A stretch of DNA of 64,000 bases from Pseudarthrobacter sp. NamB4 (GTDB lineage: Bacteria > Actinomycetota > Actinomycetes > Actinomycetales > Micrococcaceae): NCBI RefSeq assembly GCF_005796185.1, contig NZ_VAHM01000016.1, positions 29,696 to 93,695 of the forward strand, in the 5' to 3' direction. Every line of letters begins with the position of its first letter. The first letter of the stretch is position 1. The notes under the pieces are model-generated. The model did no database searches. It saw only the letters and a list, made by a program, of their open reading frames with translations, and was not told the origin of the DNA. Positions 1 through 11,570 of this stretch are shown in pieces. The translations under genes and the position numbers were made by a program.

Positions 1-396
1 GCCCACAACCCGGACGGCATCAAGGCCTCCGCCGCCGCCCTCCAGGAGGCCTTCACGTTCACCAGGCTGGTCCCGGTGGTGGGGGTACTCCAGGAGAAGG
101 ATGCAGAAGAGATCCTCCGCCAGCTAAAGGAATCCCTGGGAGGGGTGGCCGAAGAGTTCTGCTTCACGCAGTCGAACTCTCCGCGCGCGGTCCCGGCGGC
201 CGAACTCGCCGAACTGGCGGTCGACCTGGGTTTCGGCGAGGACAACGTCCACATCGCCGAAAACCTCGACGATGCCCTGGAATGGGCGGTGGAACGGGCC
301 GAAGCCAACGACGACCTCTCCGGCGGCGTGCTGGTGACAGGCTCCATCACCCTCGTGGCGGAAGCGCGGATCCTGCTCGGAAAGACGGAGGCGTAG
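1..396 (+). CDS. folC: Folylpolyglutamate/dihydrofolate synthase, C-terminal part
   Basis: The frame is open from the first base, so this is the 3' end of a gene that begins upstream. It opens with A-H-N-P-D-G, the conserved motif at the start of the C-terminal Mur-ligase-like domain of FolC, and runs about 131 residues to a TAG stop. FolC adds glutamate to dihydropteroate and folates in the cytoplasm using ATP. The visible part has the expected alternating alpha/beta character and ends with V-L-V-T-G-S, typical of the FolC C-terminus. The DUF4233 gene follows after 3 bases, a common actinobacterial pairing. The ATP-binding domain is outside the window. Confidence 0.9.
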   Translation, partial: AHNPDGIKASAAALQEAFTFTRLVPVVGVLQEKDAEEILRQLKESLGGVAEEFCFTQSNSPRAVPAAELAELAVDLGFGEDNVHIAENLDDALEWAVERAEANDDLSGGVLVTGSITLVAEARILLGKTEA

Positions 397-399
397 GCA

Positions 400-867
400 A
401 TGGCCAGGCTGACCAAGGCCCAGCGCGAATGGCGCCCGGGCATGCCGAAGAAGCGCCGCTCCACCAAGGTCATGTTCGCTTCCACGGTGCTCCTCCTGGA
501 AGCCTTCGTCATGTTCTTCGCCACCCTGGTGGTCTTCGGACTGCGCCGCGGTGAGTTCCCGCCGTCGGTCATCCTGGGGGTTGGCCTTGCGCTGAGTGCG
601 GTGATGGTGGTGGCGTGCGCCTTCCTCACCAGACCCTGGGGCATGGGGCTGGGCTGGATCCTGCAGCTAGTCCTGATCCTGACCGGCATCTTCGAGCCCG
701 CCATGTTCCTGGTGGGGGCCCTCTTCGCCGCCGCCTGGTGGTACGGGATCCGCACCGGAATCCGACTGGACCGTGAAGCCGGGGAACGCGCCCGCGAGCA
801 GGCCGAGTGGGAGGCAGCGCATCCGGACCAGGCCGCCGGGCCGGGCGAGCAGCAGCAATCCCCGTAA
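400..867 (+). CDS. DUF4233 family membrane protein
   Basis: A 155-residue protein with a basic N-terminus (about residues 1-25), three to four hydrophobic segments between about residues 27 and 125, and a charged, Ala/Glu/Gln-rich C-terminal tail. The pattern and the position directly after folC fit the DUF4233 family of actinobacterial inner-membrane proteins, which has no established function. The 3-base gap indicates co-transcription with folC. The start ATG is followed by A-R-L-T-K-A-Q-R-E-W, a typical family beginning. No catalytic motif is visible. Confidence 0.8.
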   Translation: MARLTKAQREWRPGMPKKRRSTKVMFASTVLLLEAFVMFFATLVVFGLRRGEFPPSVILGVGLALSAVMVVACAFLTRPWGMGLGWILQLVLILTGIFEPAMFLVGALFAAAWWYGIRTGIRLDREAGERAREQAEWEAAHPDQAAGPGEQQQSP

Positions 868-922
868 GGCGAAGTCCACGTAGACTTGTCCCCGAAACCC
901 AACCCAACGCATTGGAGCAGTT

Positions 923-1345
923 GTGACCACTGAGCGCACCCTCGTCCTGATCAAGCCTGACGGCGTCGCCCGTAACCTCACCGGCGCCATCCTGGCCCGC
1001 ATCGAGGCCAAGGGGTACACCCTCGCTGAGCTGAAGAAGGTTGACGCCTCCCGCGAACTGCTGGAGCAGCACTACTCGGAGCACGTGGGCAAGCCCTTCT
1101 ACGAGCCGCTGGTGGAGTTCATGCTGAGCGGTCCTGTCGTCGCGGCCATTTTCGAAGGCCACCGCGTCATTGAGGGGTTCCGTTCACTGGCCGGCACCAC
1201 CGACCCCACCACTGCCGCTCCCGGCACCATCCGCGGCGACTTCGGCAGGGACTGGGGGCTGAAGGTGCAGCAGAACCTGGTTCACGGCTCCGACTCCAGC
1301 GATTCCGCAGAGCGCGAGATCAAAATCTGGTTCCAGGAGTCCTGA
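923..1345 (+). CDS. ndk: Nucleoside diphosphate kinase
   Basis: Transfers the gamma-phosphate of NTPs to NDPs through a phosphohistidine, balancing cytoplasmic nucleotide pools. The 140-residue length is normal. The N-terminus [11 protein letters not shown] carries the conserved Lys, and N-L-V-H-G-S-D-S contains the catalytic His at about residue 121. Translation starts at GTG, preceded by a GGAG-like sequence. It is separated from the DUF4233 gene by 55 bases and converges on the VKOR gene with 33 bases between the stops. Confidence 0.97.
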   Translation: MTTERTLVLIKPDGVARNLTGAILARIEAKGYTLAELKKVDASRELLEQHYSEHVGKPFYEPLVEFMLSGPVVAAIFEGHRVIEGFRSLAGTTDPTTAAPGTIRGDFGRDWGLKVQQNLVHGSDSSDSAEREIKIWFQES

Positions 1346-1378
1346 CCACGCAGGGAATCCGCGGTTTGGAATTGCGGG

Positions 1379-2062
1379 CTAGAACCCTGACGTTCCCGCG
1401 AACACCTGGATGAACGCGAAGAAGATGGTGGCAATGACCGCAACGTACAGCAGCGCGGTGATGATCCAGCCGGAGTCGCCGAGGACACGGGCGGCCTTGG
1501 CGGGAACCGGGATGACGCCGGCCGTGATGTTCCGGATGGTCACCCAGACGAAGAGCGGAATCATGGCTGCCCAGACGATCATGCAGAACGGGCACAGGAT
1601 GTGGATGTCGTAGAGTGCCTGGGACCAGAGCCACACCACGAAGACGAAACCAAGCGTGACGCCCGTCTGCAGACCGATCCAGAACCAGCGGGCAAAGGTT
1701 GCACCCGACAGCAGCGCCATGCCCACGGTGATAATGACGGCGAAGGCAACGATCCCGATGAACATGTTGGGGAACCCGAACAGCGAACTCTGCCAGGTCT
1801 TCATCACGTCGCCGCAGGAAATCCACGGATTCACGTCGCACACTGTGGTGTGGTTGGGATCCTGGAGTACGGCCAGTTTTTCCAGGACCAGGGTTCCGGA
1901 CGCGAGCCAGCCGATGGCGCCGGTAATAACGAGCAGCCAGCCGAAGGGCCGGTTCCGGGTCATCGCCGGGACAGAGCCTGCCGCACCGGCCGCGGGACCG
2001 GTGTCCTGGTTCAGGCTCCGTTCCGGGGCCGAAGTGCCGCTGGGTGGGGAAATGCTGGGCAT
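1379..2062 (-). CDS. Vitamin K epoxide reductase (VKOR) family protein
   Basis: An integral membrane thiol oxidoreductase of the bacterial VKOR family, which reoxidises a periplasmic DsbA-like partner and passes electrons to menaquinone. Of 227 residues, the first 35 are a disordered Pro/Ser-rich extension. Four to five transmembrane helices follow. The loop Cys pair lies at about residues 75 and 83 (within C-D-V-N-P-W-I-S-C-G), and the active C-P-F-C motif is at about 157-160. All four cysteines needed for electron relay are present. An AAGGA sequence about 10 bases upstream supports this ATG. The gene diverges from rne. No DsbA partner is encoded in the window. Confidence 0.93.
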   Translation of the reverse strand: MPSISPPSGTSAPERSLNQDTGPAAGAAGSVPAMTRNRPFGWLLVITGAIGWLASGTLVLEKLAVLQDPNHTTVCDVNPWISCGDVMKTWQSSLFGFPNMFIGIVAFAVIITVGMALLSGATFARWFWIGLQTGVTLGFVFVVWLWSQALYDIHILCPFCMIVWAAMIPLFVWVTIRNITAGVIPVPAKAARVLGDSGWIITALLYVAVIATIFFAFIQVFAGTSGF

Positions 2063-2502
2063 GGGCTAGGCGTCCTTTTCATCGGGTGCTCCTTGCCTGA
2101 TTGTAACGCCGGTGGCTGGGAAGACCTTCCAGGCAGGGGAACAGGTGCAGCAGCCTCCGCCGCTAAATAGCCCTTGTATGAGAGAATGAACGTGGCTGGA
2201 AGCCGAACCACACTTCGGACTCCGGTCCGGTGGCTTGTTTGCAAGACCGCCAATGATGAGCAGGGCAGGCATCGGCTTCACCGACGCAGCCTCCCGCACT
2301 CCATTGGGCGGCACCTGGTTGTGGCACTTCGAACAACGGGTTTCAGAACATCCCGCCGGCCTCCACGGGCTGCCGCACCCCACTGCCGGTGCGAACCTGG
2401 AGGTATCCACTTGACTTCTGTCAACGCCTGCGGGTTTTGACAATATGTGCCCCAATGGGTGCCGGATGTGGCGGTACGTCAGGGGCAGGAGCGTTGCCAC
2501 AT
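2063..2502. other. Divergent intergenic region between VKOR and rne
   Basis: About 440 bases without a convincing gene; the short frames here lack coding character. It should contain both promoters and a long leader for the ribonuclease E/G gene. The only clear structure I see is the inverted repeat TTGAC-TTCT-GTCAA at 2411-2424, followed by a TTGACA hexamer at 2437-2442 with no convincing -10 box. RNase E leaders are often long and autoregulated in other bacteria, which is a possibility here but not shown. Confidence 0.5.
2411..2424. promoter_or_regulatory. Inverted repeat upstream of rne
   Basis: TTGAC-N4-GTCAA is a perfect 5-bp inverted repeat about 79 bases before the rne start. It could be a protein-binding site. 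Its arms also resemble -35 hexamers, so chance is a real alternative. Confidence 0.3.
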
Positions 2503-5500
2503 ATGGATAATGAACACGTTTTAGCCGTTAACGATGAAGCAGCGGGTGCGGAAGCTGCTACCGCGCCGAAGAAGGCCACGAGGAGCCGGCGGAAGCCGGC
2601 AGGGAAGGCCGACGACGGCCTGACCGCCCCAGCAGTGGCCGGCACCGGAGCGGACACTTCGTCAGAAAACCTTCCGGCAGGGGAGGTGCCCGCAGACCAG
2701 GCCACGGCCGAGAACGCCGAGGCCGCTGCTGCAGAAACGAAAGCACCTGCCCGGCGCACCCGTGCCCGGAAGAAGGCGGAAACCGCCGAGCCGCTGCCGG
2801 CCTTTGCGGACGAAGCAGCAGCCGCTGACGCAGATGTCGCAGCGGACGCAGGCCGAGCACAGGACAGCGCCGAGGGTGCGAACCCCGCAGTGGAACCGGA
2901 AACGGAAACAAAACCGGTCCGCCGCCGCCGCGTTGCCACCCGGAAGGCGTCAGCCCCGGTTGCGGCTCCCGAGGTCGCAGCGCCGGCCGCAGAGCCGCTG
3001 CCCTTGGAACAGCCGGCCCCGGCCGCAGCCGGAGAAATGGCCGAAACGCCGGCTGCGGGGGAAGAGCCAGCCCCGGAAGAACAGGCAGTTGCCGAAGCAC
3101 CTGCGCCGTCCGGGGACCAGCCAGCCGCGGCAGTAGCTCGAACGGAAGATCCAGTACCCGCCGCCGCGGCAGAAGCTCCGGAGACCGCGAGCGTGACTCC
3201 GGAAGCCGGACAAGCGCCGTCGGCCCCCGCCACAGCAGCACCTGAAGCTTTTGCTGCTCCCGCCAGCCCCTTCGGGTCGCTGTTCATGGAGCCCGGTTCG
3301 CCCACATCCGTGCTGTTCCAGGCTCCCGACCTCAGCACCGTTGTGCGGCCCGCGCCGGCCCCGGCGGAAGAAGCTGACGAAGACGATACGGAAGATGATT
3401 CGGAGGACGCCGGCAGCCGCCGGAGGCGCCGGGGCCGCGGCCGCCGGAGCCGCAGCCGGCTGGGCGAGCGTGACGTTGAGGCCGACGCGGAAAGCAGTGA
3501 CGACGCCGATGTCGATGCCGCTGACGAGACTGACGGGGAGTCCCCCGGTCAGGCGGACGACGTCGTGACGTCCCGCCGTCGCCGCCGCCGCCGCCGCGGA
3601 GACCAGGACCTCGAACTGACGGGCGGGGCTGAGGATGATCCGCCCAACACGGTGACGCGCGTCCGCGCACCGCGGACTGTGAGTGAGGCGCCCGCCAGCA
3701 ACCGCGTCACCAGCGTCAAGGGTTCCACCCGCCTGGAGGCAAAGAAGCAGCGCCGCCGCGAATCGCGCGACACCGGCCGCCGCCGCACCGTTATTACCGA
3801 AGCGGAGTTCCTGGCCCGCAGGGAGTCCGTTGACAGGCAGATGATCGTCCGCCAGCGTGACGACAGAATCCAGATCGCCGTCCTCGAGGACGGCGTCCTG
3901 GCCGAGCATTTTGTCTCCAAGACGCAGCAGGACTCGCTGATCGGCAACGTCTACCTGGGCAAGGTCCAGAACGTGCTGCCGTCCATGGAAGCTGCTTTCG
4001 TGGACATTGGACGCGGGCGCAACGCCGTCCTGTACGCCGGCGAGGTCAACTGGGAGGCCGTGAACCTCGAGGGCAAGCAGCGCCGGATCGAAAACGCGCT
4101 CAAGTCCGGGGACACCGTCCTGGTCCAGGTCACCAAAGACCCGGTGGGACACAAGGGCGCACGCCTCACCAGCCAGATCTCGCTGCCTGGCCGCTACCTC
4201 GTCTACGTACCCGGCGGCTCCATGACCGGCATCTCCCGCAAGCTGCCCGACGTCGAACGCAACCGCCTCAAGCGGATCCTCAAGGACCGCCTCCCGGAGC
4301 AGGCAGGCGTGATCGTCCGCACCGCTGCCGAAGGCGCATCCGAGGAAGAGCTGACCCACGACATCAACCGGCTGCGCGCGCAGTGGGAGGGCATCGAAAG
4401 CCAGTCCAAGTCCACCAAGGTCCTTGCCCCTGAGCTGCTCTACGGTGAGCCGGACCTCACCATCAAGGTGGTCCGCGACGTCTTCAACGAGGACTTTTCC
4501 AAGCTGATCGTTTCCGGCGAGGAAGCCTGGGACACCATCGAGGCCTACGTCACCTACGTGGCCCCGGACCTGGTAGGCCGGCTTGAGAAGTGGACCAAGG
4601 ACCAGGACATCTTCGCAGCGTGGCGGATCGACGAGCAGATCCACAAGGCCCTGGAGCGGAAGGTCTTCCTCCCCTCCGGCGGCTCACTCGTGATCGACCG
4701 CACCGAAGCCATGACCGTGGTGGACGTCAACACGGGCAAATTCACCGGCAGCGGCGGCAACCTCGAAGAGACGGTAACCAAGAACAACCTTGAGGCCGCC
4801 GAGGAAGTGGTGCGCCAGCTTCGCCTGCGGGATATCGGCGGCATCATCGTCATCGACTTCATCGACATGGTCCTCGAATCCAACCGCGACCTGGTGCTGC
4901 GCCGCCTGGTGGAATGCCTGGGCCGGGACCGCACCAAGCACCAGGTTGCCGAGGTCACGTCCCTGGGCCTGGTCCAGATGACCCGCAAGCGCATGGGTAC
5001 CGGGCTCCTGGAAGTGTTCGGCGAGCAGTGCGAGGCCTGCGCCGGCCGCGGTGTGGTGACCCATGACGATCCCGTGGAACACCGCCGTGCCAACATTGTT
5101 GCGGCCGAGCACCACGTGCAGCGTTCGGACAGCAGGCCGGAGGCACGCGCCGAAGTCTACCGGAACGAGGGCCAGCGGACCGACAGCAGCCAACCGGGCG
5201 GCCGTCCGGACCGGAAACGGCGCCGCGGCCGCGGCGGCCAGCAGCCCGATGTTGCCCCGGCCCCCGCAGTCCAGGTGCACACGATCCACCCGGACCCAGC
5301 CGACGCCGAGCGGCATGCGAAAGCAGAAGCCACCAGGCTGGCCCTTGCCAACATCGCTGCGGCTGCACATGCTGCCCACCTGCATGACGACGAGGTGGCC
5401 GCGGCCCGCCAGGCGGCGCCTGCCCAACCGGCAGTTCCCGCCGAGGCAGCGGCGCCGGCGCTAGAGAAGCACGACGGCGAGGCCCCCCGGCCTGCCGCAG

Positions 5501-6009
5501 TCCTGACCTTCGGCGGGGAGAAAGTGGTCCTGCCATTCGTGGAGCATGCCGGGGAGCAACAGCCGAAGCCGGCCCTCACACTCGACCGGCTCGCCGAAGC
5601 CTTCGCCCACCTGGGCGAGCCCGCTGCCGCCGAAGAGAAGGCTGACCAGCCCGCCGAGCGGGAACCGGGGCAGGTCCGGGCCACACAGGCGGAGCCGGAT
5701 CAGGCGCAGCGGGACCAGCCGCAGCAGTGGACGGCTCCTGCCGTGGCGGCTAAGGACTATTCCGACCACACCCTGGAGCAGTCCCGCCCACGCCGGGCAC
5801 GCCGCAACCGCAGTGCCAGCCGTGCGCAAGGGGCAGCCAACGAGACGGCGGTGGAGCAGCACGAGAATGTTCCGGCAGCGGCAACCGGACATTCCCACTC
5901 TGCGAAGGCACCTGAGCCTGACCAGGCGGCTGCCGCCAAGGCAAGCAGCAGCAAGCCCGCAGATGCGCCCATCATCCTCGGTGTCGGGGTTCCTGCCTCG
6001 GAGCTTTAA
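2503..6009 (+). CDS. rne: Ribonuclease E/G family protein
   Basis: Main endoribonuclease for mRNA decay and rRNA/tRNA processing. This ATG starts M-D-N-E-H-V-L, with AGGGGCAGGAG about 11 bases upstream; an open frame continues upstream but has no site and looks non-coding. Of 1168 residues, about 1-440 are Ala/Glu/Pro-rich with patches of Arg (R-R-R-R-R-R near 398). The conserved core at about 445-860 has an S1-like region (G-N-V-Y-L-G-K-V-Q-N-V) and the catalytic aspartates in V-V-D-V-N-T-G-K and I-D-F-I-D-M. The Zn-link C-E-A-C is present. The tail (about 870-1168) is again low-complexity and basic/acidic. Long extensions on both sides of the core are typical of actinobacterial RNase E and probably bind RNA and partners. 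Confidence 0.95.
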   Translation: MDNEHVLAVNDEAAGAEAATAPKKATRSRRKPAGKADDGLTAPAVAGTGADTSSENLPAGEVPADQATAENAEAAAAETKAPARRTRARKKAETAEPLPAFADEAAAADADVAADAGRAQDSAEGANPAVEPETETKPVRRRRVATRKASAPVAAPEVAAPAAEPLPLEQPAPAAAGEMAETPAAGEEPAPEEQAVAEAPAPSGDQPAAAVARTEDPVPAAAAEAPETASVTPEAGQAPSAPATAAPEAFAAPASPFGSLFMEPGSPTSVLFQAPDLSTVVRPAPAPAEEADEDDTEDDSEDAGSRRRRRGRGRRSRSRLGERDVEADAESSDDADVDAADETDGESPGQADDVVTSRRRRRRRRGDQDLELTGGAEDDPPNTVTRVRAPRTVSEAPASNRVTSVKGSTRLEAKKQRRRESRDTGRRRTVITEAEFLARRESVDRQMIVRQRDDRIQIAVLEDGVLAEHFVSKTQQDSLIGNVYLGKVQNVLPSMEAAFVDIGRGRNAVLYAGEVNWEAVNLEGKQRRIENALKSGDTVLVQVTKDPVGHKGARLTSQISLPGRYLVYVPGGSMTGISRKLPDVERNRLKRILKDRLPEQAGVIVRTAAEGASEEELTHDINRLRAQWEGIESQSKSTKVLAPELLYGEPDLTIKVVRDVFNEDFSKLIVSGEEAWDTIEAYVTYVAPDLVGRLEKWTKDQDIFAAWRIDEQIHKALERKVFLPSGGSLVIDRTEAMTVVDVNTGKFTGSGGNLEETVTKNNLEAAEEVVRQLRLRDIGGIIVIDFIDMVLESNRDLVLRRLVECLGRDRTKHQVAEVTSLGLVQMTRKRMGTGLLEVFGEQCEACAGRGVVTHDDPVEHRRANIVAAEHHVQRSDSRPEARAEVYRNEGQRTDSSQPGGRPDRKRRRGRGGQQPDVAPAPAVQVHTIHPDPADAERHAKAEATRLALANIAAAAHAAHLHDDEVAAARQAAPAQPAVPAEAAAPALEKHDGEAPRPAAVLTFGGEKVVLPFVEHAGEQQPKPALTLDRLAEAFAHLGEPAAAEEKADQPAEREPGQVRATQAEPDQAQRDQPQQWTAPAVAAKDYSDHTLEQSRPRRARRNRSASRAQGAANETAVEQHENVPAAATGHSHSAKAPEPDQAAAAKASSSKPADAPIILGVGVPASEL

Positions 6010-6025
6010 AGCCGCAAATATCCGG

Positions 6026-6065
6026 AATGCCCGGCCGGCCACGAAATAGTGGACGGCCGGGCATT
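6026..6065 (+). terminator. Terminator hairpin after rne
   Basis: A 17-bp stem with one mismatch (arms at 6026-6042 and 6049-6065) and a 6-base loop follows the rne stop by 16 bases. No U-run follows, which is common for actinobacterial terminators. Confidence 0.65.
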
Positions 6066-6145
6066 CGGGTTTGAGGGAGCAGGCAGCGGTGCGGTAGCAA
6101 TCCGTCACTTTCGCCGCGCCCTGGCAAAAGAGCTAGGCTGGGAAA

Positions 6146-6222
6146 CGACACGGGGTGCCGCGCACAGGGCGGCTGAGATCCAGACCCGTTGAACCTGTCC
6201 GGTTAGCACCGGCGAAGGGATG
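6146..6222 (+). promoter_or_regulatory. TPP (THI-box) riboswitch
   Basis: The thi-box core is easy to read: ACACGGGGTGCC, then GGCTGAGATC, ACCCGTTGAACCTG, and a CCGG-TTAG-CACCGG-type hairpin ending GCGAAGGGA. These are the conserved J2/3, P4-P5 and closing elements of thiamine pyrophosphate riboswitches. The closing strand GAAGGGA (6214-6220) doubles as a good Shine-Dalgarno sequence six bases before a TTG start, so ligand binding probably hides the ribosome site. No separate terminator hairpin lies between the aptamer and the gene. Confidence 0.93.
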
Positions 6223-6226
6223 TCTC

Positions 6227-7795
6227 TTGTCTTCGACTCTTGAAATGCCCACTGCCATGAAACAGGCGATTGCCATCCAGGGCAAGCCTGCACCCGCCGC
6301 ATCAACCCAGGGCCGCCAGGGCCGGGATGTACCCCGGGTCCTCTCCATTGCCGGCTCCGATCCTTCCGGCGGCGCCGGCGTGCAGGCAGACCTCAAAAGC
6401 ATCGCTGCCCACGGCGGTTACGGCATGGCTGCCATCACCGCACTCACCGCGCAGAACACCTGCGGCGTGCGTGCCGTCCACGTTGCGCCCGCCGCCTTCC
6501 TCACCCAGCAGCTTGAGGCCATCAGTGAGGACATCAGCATCGACGCCGTGAAAATCGGGATGCTGGGCGGCACCGAGGTGATCGAAGCTGTCCGGGCCTG
6601 GCTCGACAAGGTGCGTCCCGGCGTCGTGGTCCTGGACCCTGTCATGGTAGCCACCAGCGGGGACCGGCTCCTCCAGGAGTCCGCGGAGGAGGCGCTTCGC
6701 GGGCTGCTTCCACTGGCCAACCTCATCACCCCCAACCTTGCTGAACTTGCCATGCTGGCCGGCGGGAAGGTGCAGGAGAACTGGGAAGGCGCACTGGAAC
6801 AGGGCAGGCAGCTTGCCGCTGCCACTGGAACCACCGTCCTGGTCAAGGGCGGCCACCTGGCGGGGGAGGAGTGCCCCGACGCGCTGGTCAACACTTCCGG
6901 CCTGCTTAGCCAGGAAGTCGTGGTGGTTCCCGGCAAACGGGTGGCCACGCGGAACAGCCATGGCACGGGCTGTTCCCTTTCCTCGGCCATGGCCACCGTG
7001 CAGGCGCGGGTGGGGGACTGGGAAGCAACCCTTCGGGAGGTCAAGCCCTGGCTCGCAGGCGCCCTGGACGCCTCCGGACGGCTGGAGGTGGGACAGGGCA
7101 GCGGGCCCATCCACCACTTCCACCACCTGCACACGGATGCTGGGGAGGGCAGCTTCGCAGCACAGCTGTGGACTGAAGCGGAAAAGGAACTCGAGGCGAT
7201 TTACGGCCTGGCCTTCATCCAGGACCTGGCCTCCGGCAGCCTGCCCGAACACCAGTTTGCCTACTACCTGGCCCAGGATGCCATCTACCTCAACGGCTAT
7301 TCCCGAGTCTTGGCGCGCGCAAGTGCGCTCGCGCCGACGGAGGCAGAGCAGCTGTTCTGGGCCCGTTCCGCACAGCAATGCCTGGAAGTCGAGTCGGAAC
7401 TGCACCGCTCCTGGCTGAGCACCCGCCCTGCCCGGACGGAACTGGGCCCCGTTACCAAGTCCTACGTCGACCACCTGATGGCGGCTTCGGCGTCGGGCAG
7501 TTACGCAGTGCTGGCCGCGGCAGTCCTGCCCTGCTTCTGGCTTTACGCCGAAGCCGGCACCACACTGCATGCGCAGTTCCTCGCTGCAGGCGAACCGGCG
7601 AGTCACGCCTACGCCGACTGGCTGCGCACCTACGCCGACGAAGGCTTCGCCGAGGCAACCCGGACGGCGATTGCCATCGTGGACCGGGCCGGGCGGGCGG
7701 CATCGGATGACCAGAGGGCCGCCATGACCACGGCGTTCAGGCAGTCCTGCCGCCTGGAAACGGAATTTTTCGACGCGCCGCGCCTTCATTCCTGA
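6227..7795 (+). CDS. thiD: Bifunctional HMP(-P) kinase / TenA-like protein
   Basis: Fusion of two thiamine enzymes. Residues about 30-300 are ThiD, which phosphorylates hydroxymethylpyrimidine and its phosphate; the motifs are G-S-D-P-S-G-G-A-G near the start and N-S-H-G-T-G-C-S-L-S-S-A around the active site. Residues about 315-522 are a TenA/thiaminase II domain with the L-P-C-F-W-L-Y-A-E segment holding the likely catalytic Cys and a C-terminal E-T-E-F-F-D. TenA salvages pyrimidine from degraded thiamine. I chose TTG at 6227 because GAAGGGA sits six bases upstream; ATG at 6245 or 6257 are alternatives without a ribosome site. Controlled by the TPP riboswitch directly upstream. Confidence 0.93.
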   Translation: MSSTLEMPTAMKQAIAIQGKPAPAASTQGRQGRDVPRVLSIAGSDPSGGAGVQADLKSIAAHGGYGMAAITALTAQNTCGVRAVHVAPAAFLTQQLEAISEDISIDAVKIGMLGGTEVIEAVRAWLDKVRPGVVVLDPVMVATSGDRLLQESAEEALRGLLPLANLITPNLAELAMLAGGKVQENWEGALEQGRQLAAATGTTVLVKGGHLAGEECPDALVNTSGLLSQEVVVVPGKRVATRNSHGTGCSLSSAMATVQARVGDWEATLREVKPWLAGALDASGRLEVGQGSGPIHHFHHLHTDAGEGSFAAQLWTEAEKELEAIYGLAFIQDLASGSLPEHQFAYYLAQDAIYLNGYSRVLARASALAPTEAEQLFWARSAQQCLEVESELHRSWLSTRPARTELGPVTKSYVDHLMAASASGSYAVLAAAVLPCFWLYAEAGTTLHAQFLAAGEPASHAYADWLRTYADEGFAEATRTAIAIVDRAGRAASDDQRAAMTTAFRQSCRLETEFFDAPRLHS

Positions 7796-7896
7796 CGGCT
7801 GGACCGATGCGCTGCCGGTAATATGGTGGGGCGCCCTCCGGGGATGGTGAAGTCCTGTGGTTCTTATCACAGACCACCCGCCGGAACCAGCCTCAT

Positions 7897-7926
7897 TTGC
7901 GGCCGAAGACAAAACTAGCGTATTCT
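7897..7926 (+). promoter_or_regulatory. Putative rplU promoter
   Basis: TTGCGG at 7897-7902, an 18-base spacer and TATTCT at 7921-7926. The start would fall near 7933, leaving a leader of about 127 bases before L21. This is pattern evidence only. Confidence 0.5.
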
Positions 7927-8059
7927 GGATCTTCGGTGCTTACGCCAACACTTGGGTTTATGACCCCACGGCGTTGAGGCACAGCGAGAGCCCAGCCAAT
8001 TATTGAGCAGGGTTCCGCACGCAAATTTGTAATAAACGTCGAGAGAAGTGAGTTCCCAA

Positions 8060-8368
8060 GTGGTGTACGCGATTGTCCGCGCAGGCGGCCGCCAAGAGAA
8101 GGTTTCTGTTGGAGACTTCGTTACCCTGAACCGCGTCGCCGGTGGAGCTGGCAGCACCATTCAGCTGCCCGCACTGCTCCTGGTAGACGGTGACAAAGTC
8201 ACCTCCGCCGCTGCTGACCTGGCCCAGGTAACCGTTACGGCTGAAATCCTCCAGGACCTCCGCGGTCCTAAGATTGTCATCCAGAAGTTCAAGAACAAGA
8301 CCGGTTACAAGAAGCGCCAGGGTCACCGCCAGGAACTGACCAAGGTCAAGATCACCGGCATTCAGTAA
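8060..8368 (+). CDS. rplU: 50S ribosomal protein L21
   Basis: A 102-residue L21 starting [13 protein letters not shown] and containing the family signature [20 protein letters not shown] near the C-terminus, which contacts 23S rRNA. The frame could start 12 bases earlier at another GTG. I prefer the GTG at 8060 because AGAAGTGAG lies about eight bases before it and L21 proteins begin M-V-Y-A. It is the first gene of the rplU-rpmA pair. Confidence 0.96.
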   Translation: MVYAIVRAGGRQEKVSVGDFVTLNRVAGGAGSTIQLPALLLVDGDKVTSAAADLAQVTVTAEILQDLRGPKIVIQKFKNKTGYKKRQGHRQELTKVKITGIQ

Positions 8369-8429
8369 CTTCCGGTTACTGTTCAGGTTTTTCAGCAAAT
8401 TCCCCAGAATTTAGAGGCAGGCATTTCAG

Positions 8430-8693
8430 ATGGCACATAAAAAGGGCGCGAGCTCCACTCGCAACGGCCGTGACTCCAACGCTCAGTACCTCGGCGTCAA
8501 GCGCTTCGGCGGCCAGGTAGTTTCCGCCGGCGAGATCATCGTCCGCCAGCGCGGCACCCACTTCCACCCGGGCGCCGGCGTTGGCCGCGGCGGCGACGAC
8601 ACCCTGTTCGCACTGACCCCGGGAGCCGTTGAATTCGGCACCCGCCGCGGTCGTCGCGTCGTCAACATCGTTGCTGCTGCAGCTGCAGAGTAA
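8430..8693 (+). CDS. rpmA: 50S ribosomal protein L27
   Basis: An 87-residue L27. The start [16 protein letters not shown] is the canonical flexible N-terminus that reaches toward the peptidyl transferase centre, and Q-R-G-T-H-F-H-P-G is conserved. There is no cleavable N-terminal extension like that of Firmicutes. It lies 61 bases after rplU and ends just before a strong terminator. Confidence 0.98.
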   Translation: MAHKKGASSTRNGRDSNAQYLGVKRFGGQVVSAGEIIVRQRGTHFHPGAGVGRGGDDTLFALTPGAVEFGTRRGRRVVNIVAAAAAE

Positions 8694-8710
8694 CAACCAG
8701 TTCTGAAGCG

Positions 8711-11566
<2,856 letters not shown>

Positions 11567-11570
<4 letters not shown>

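Noticed and set aside
2950..4644. Long minus-strand open frame opposite rne
   Set aside because: 564 codons, but the composition mirrors rne on the other strand and it has no family signal; it is a high-GC shadow.
7840..7880. Cobalamin-like box GGTGAAGTCC before rplU
   Set aside because: Only a few bases match, there is no surrounding B12 aptamer structure, and ribosomal genes are not expected targets.
6302..7912. 536-codon minus-strand frame opposite thiD-tenA
   Set aside because: Shadow of the fusion gene; no domain and no ribosome site.
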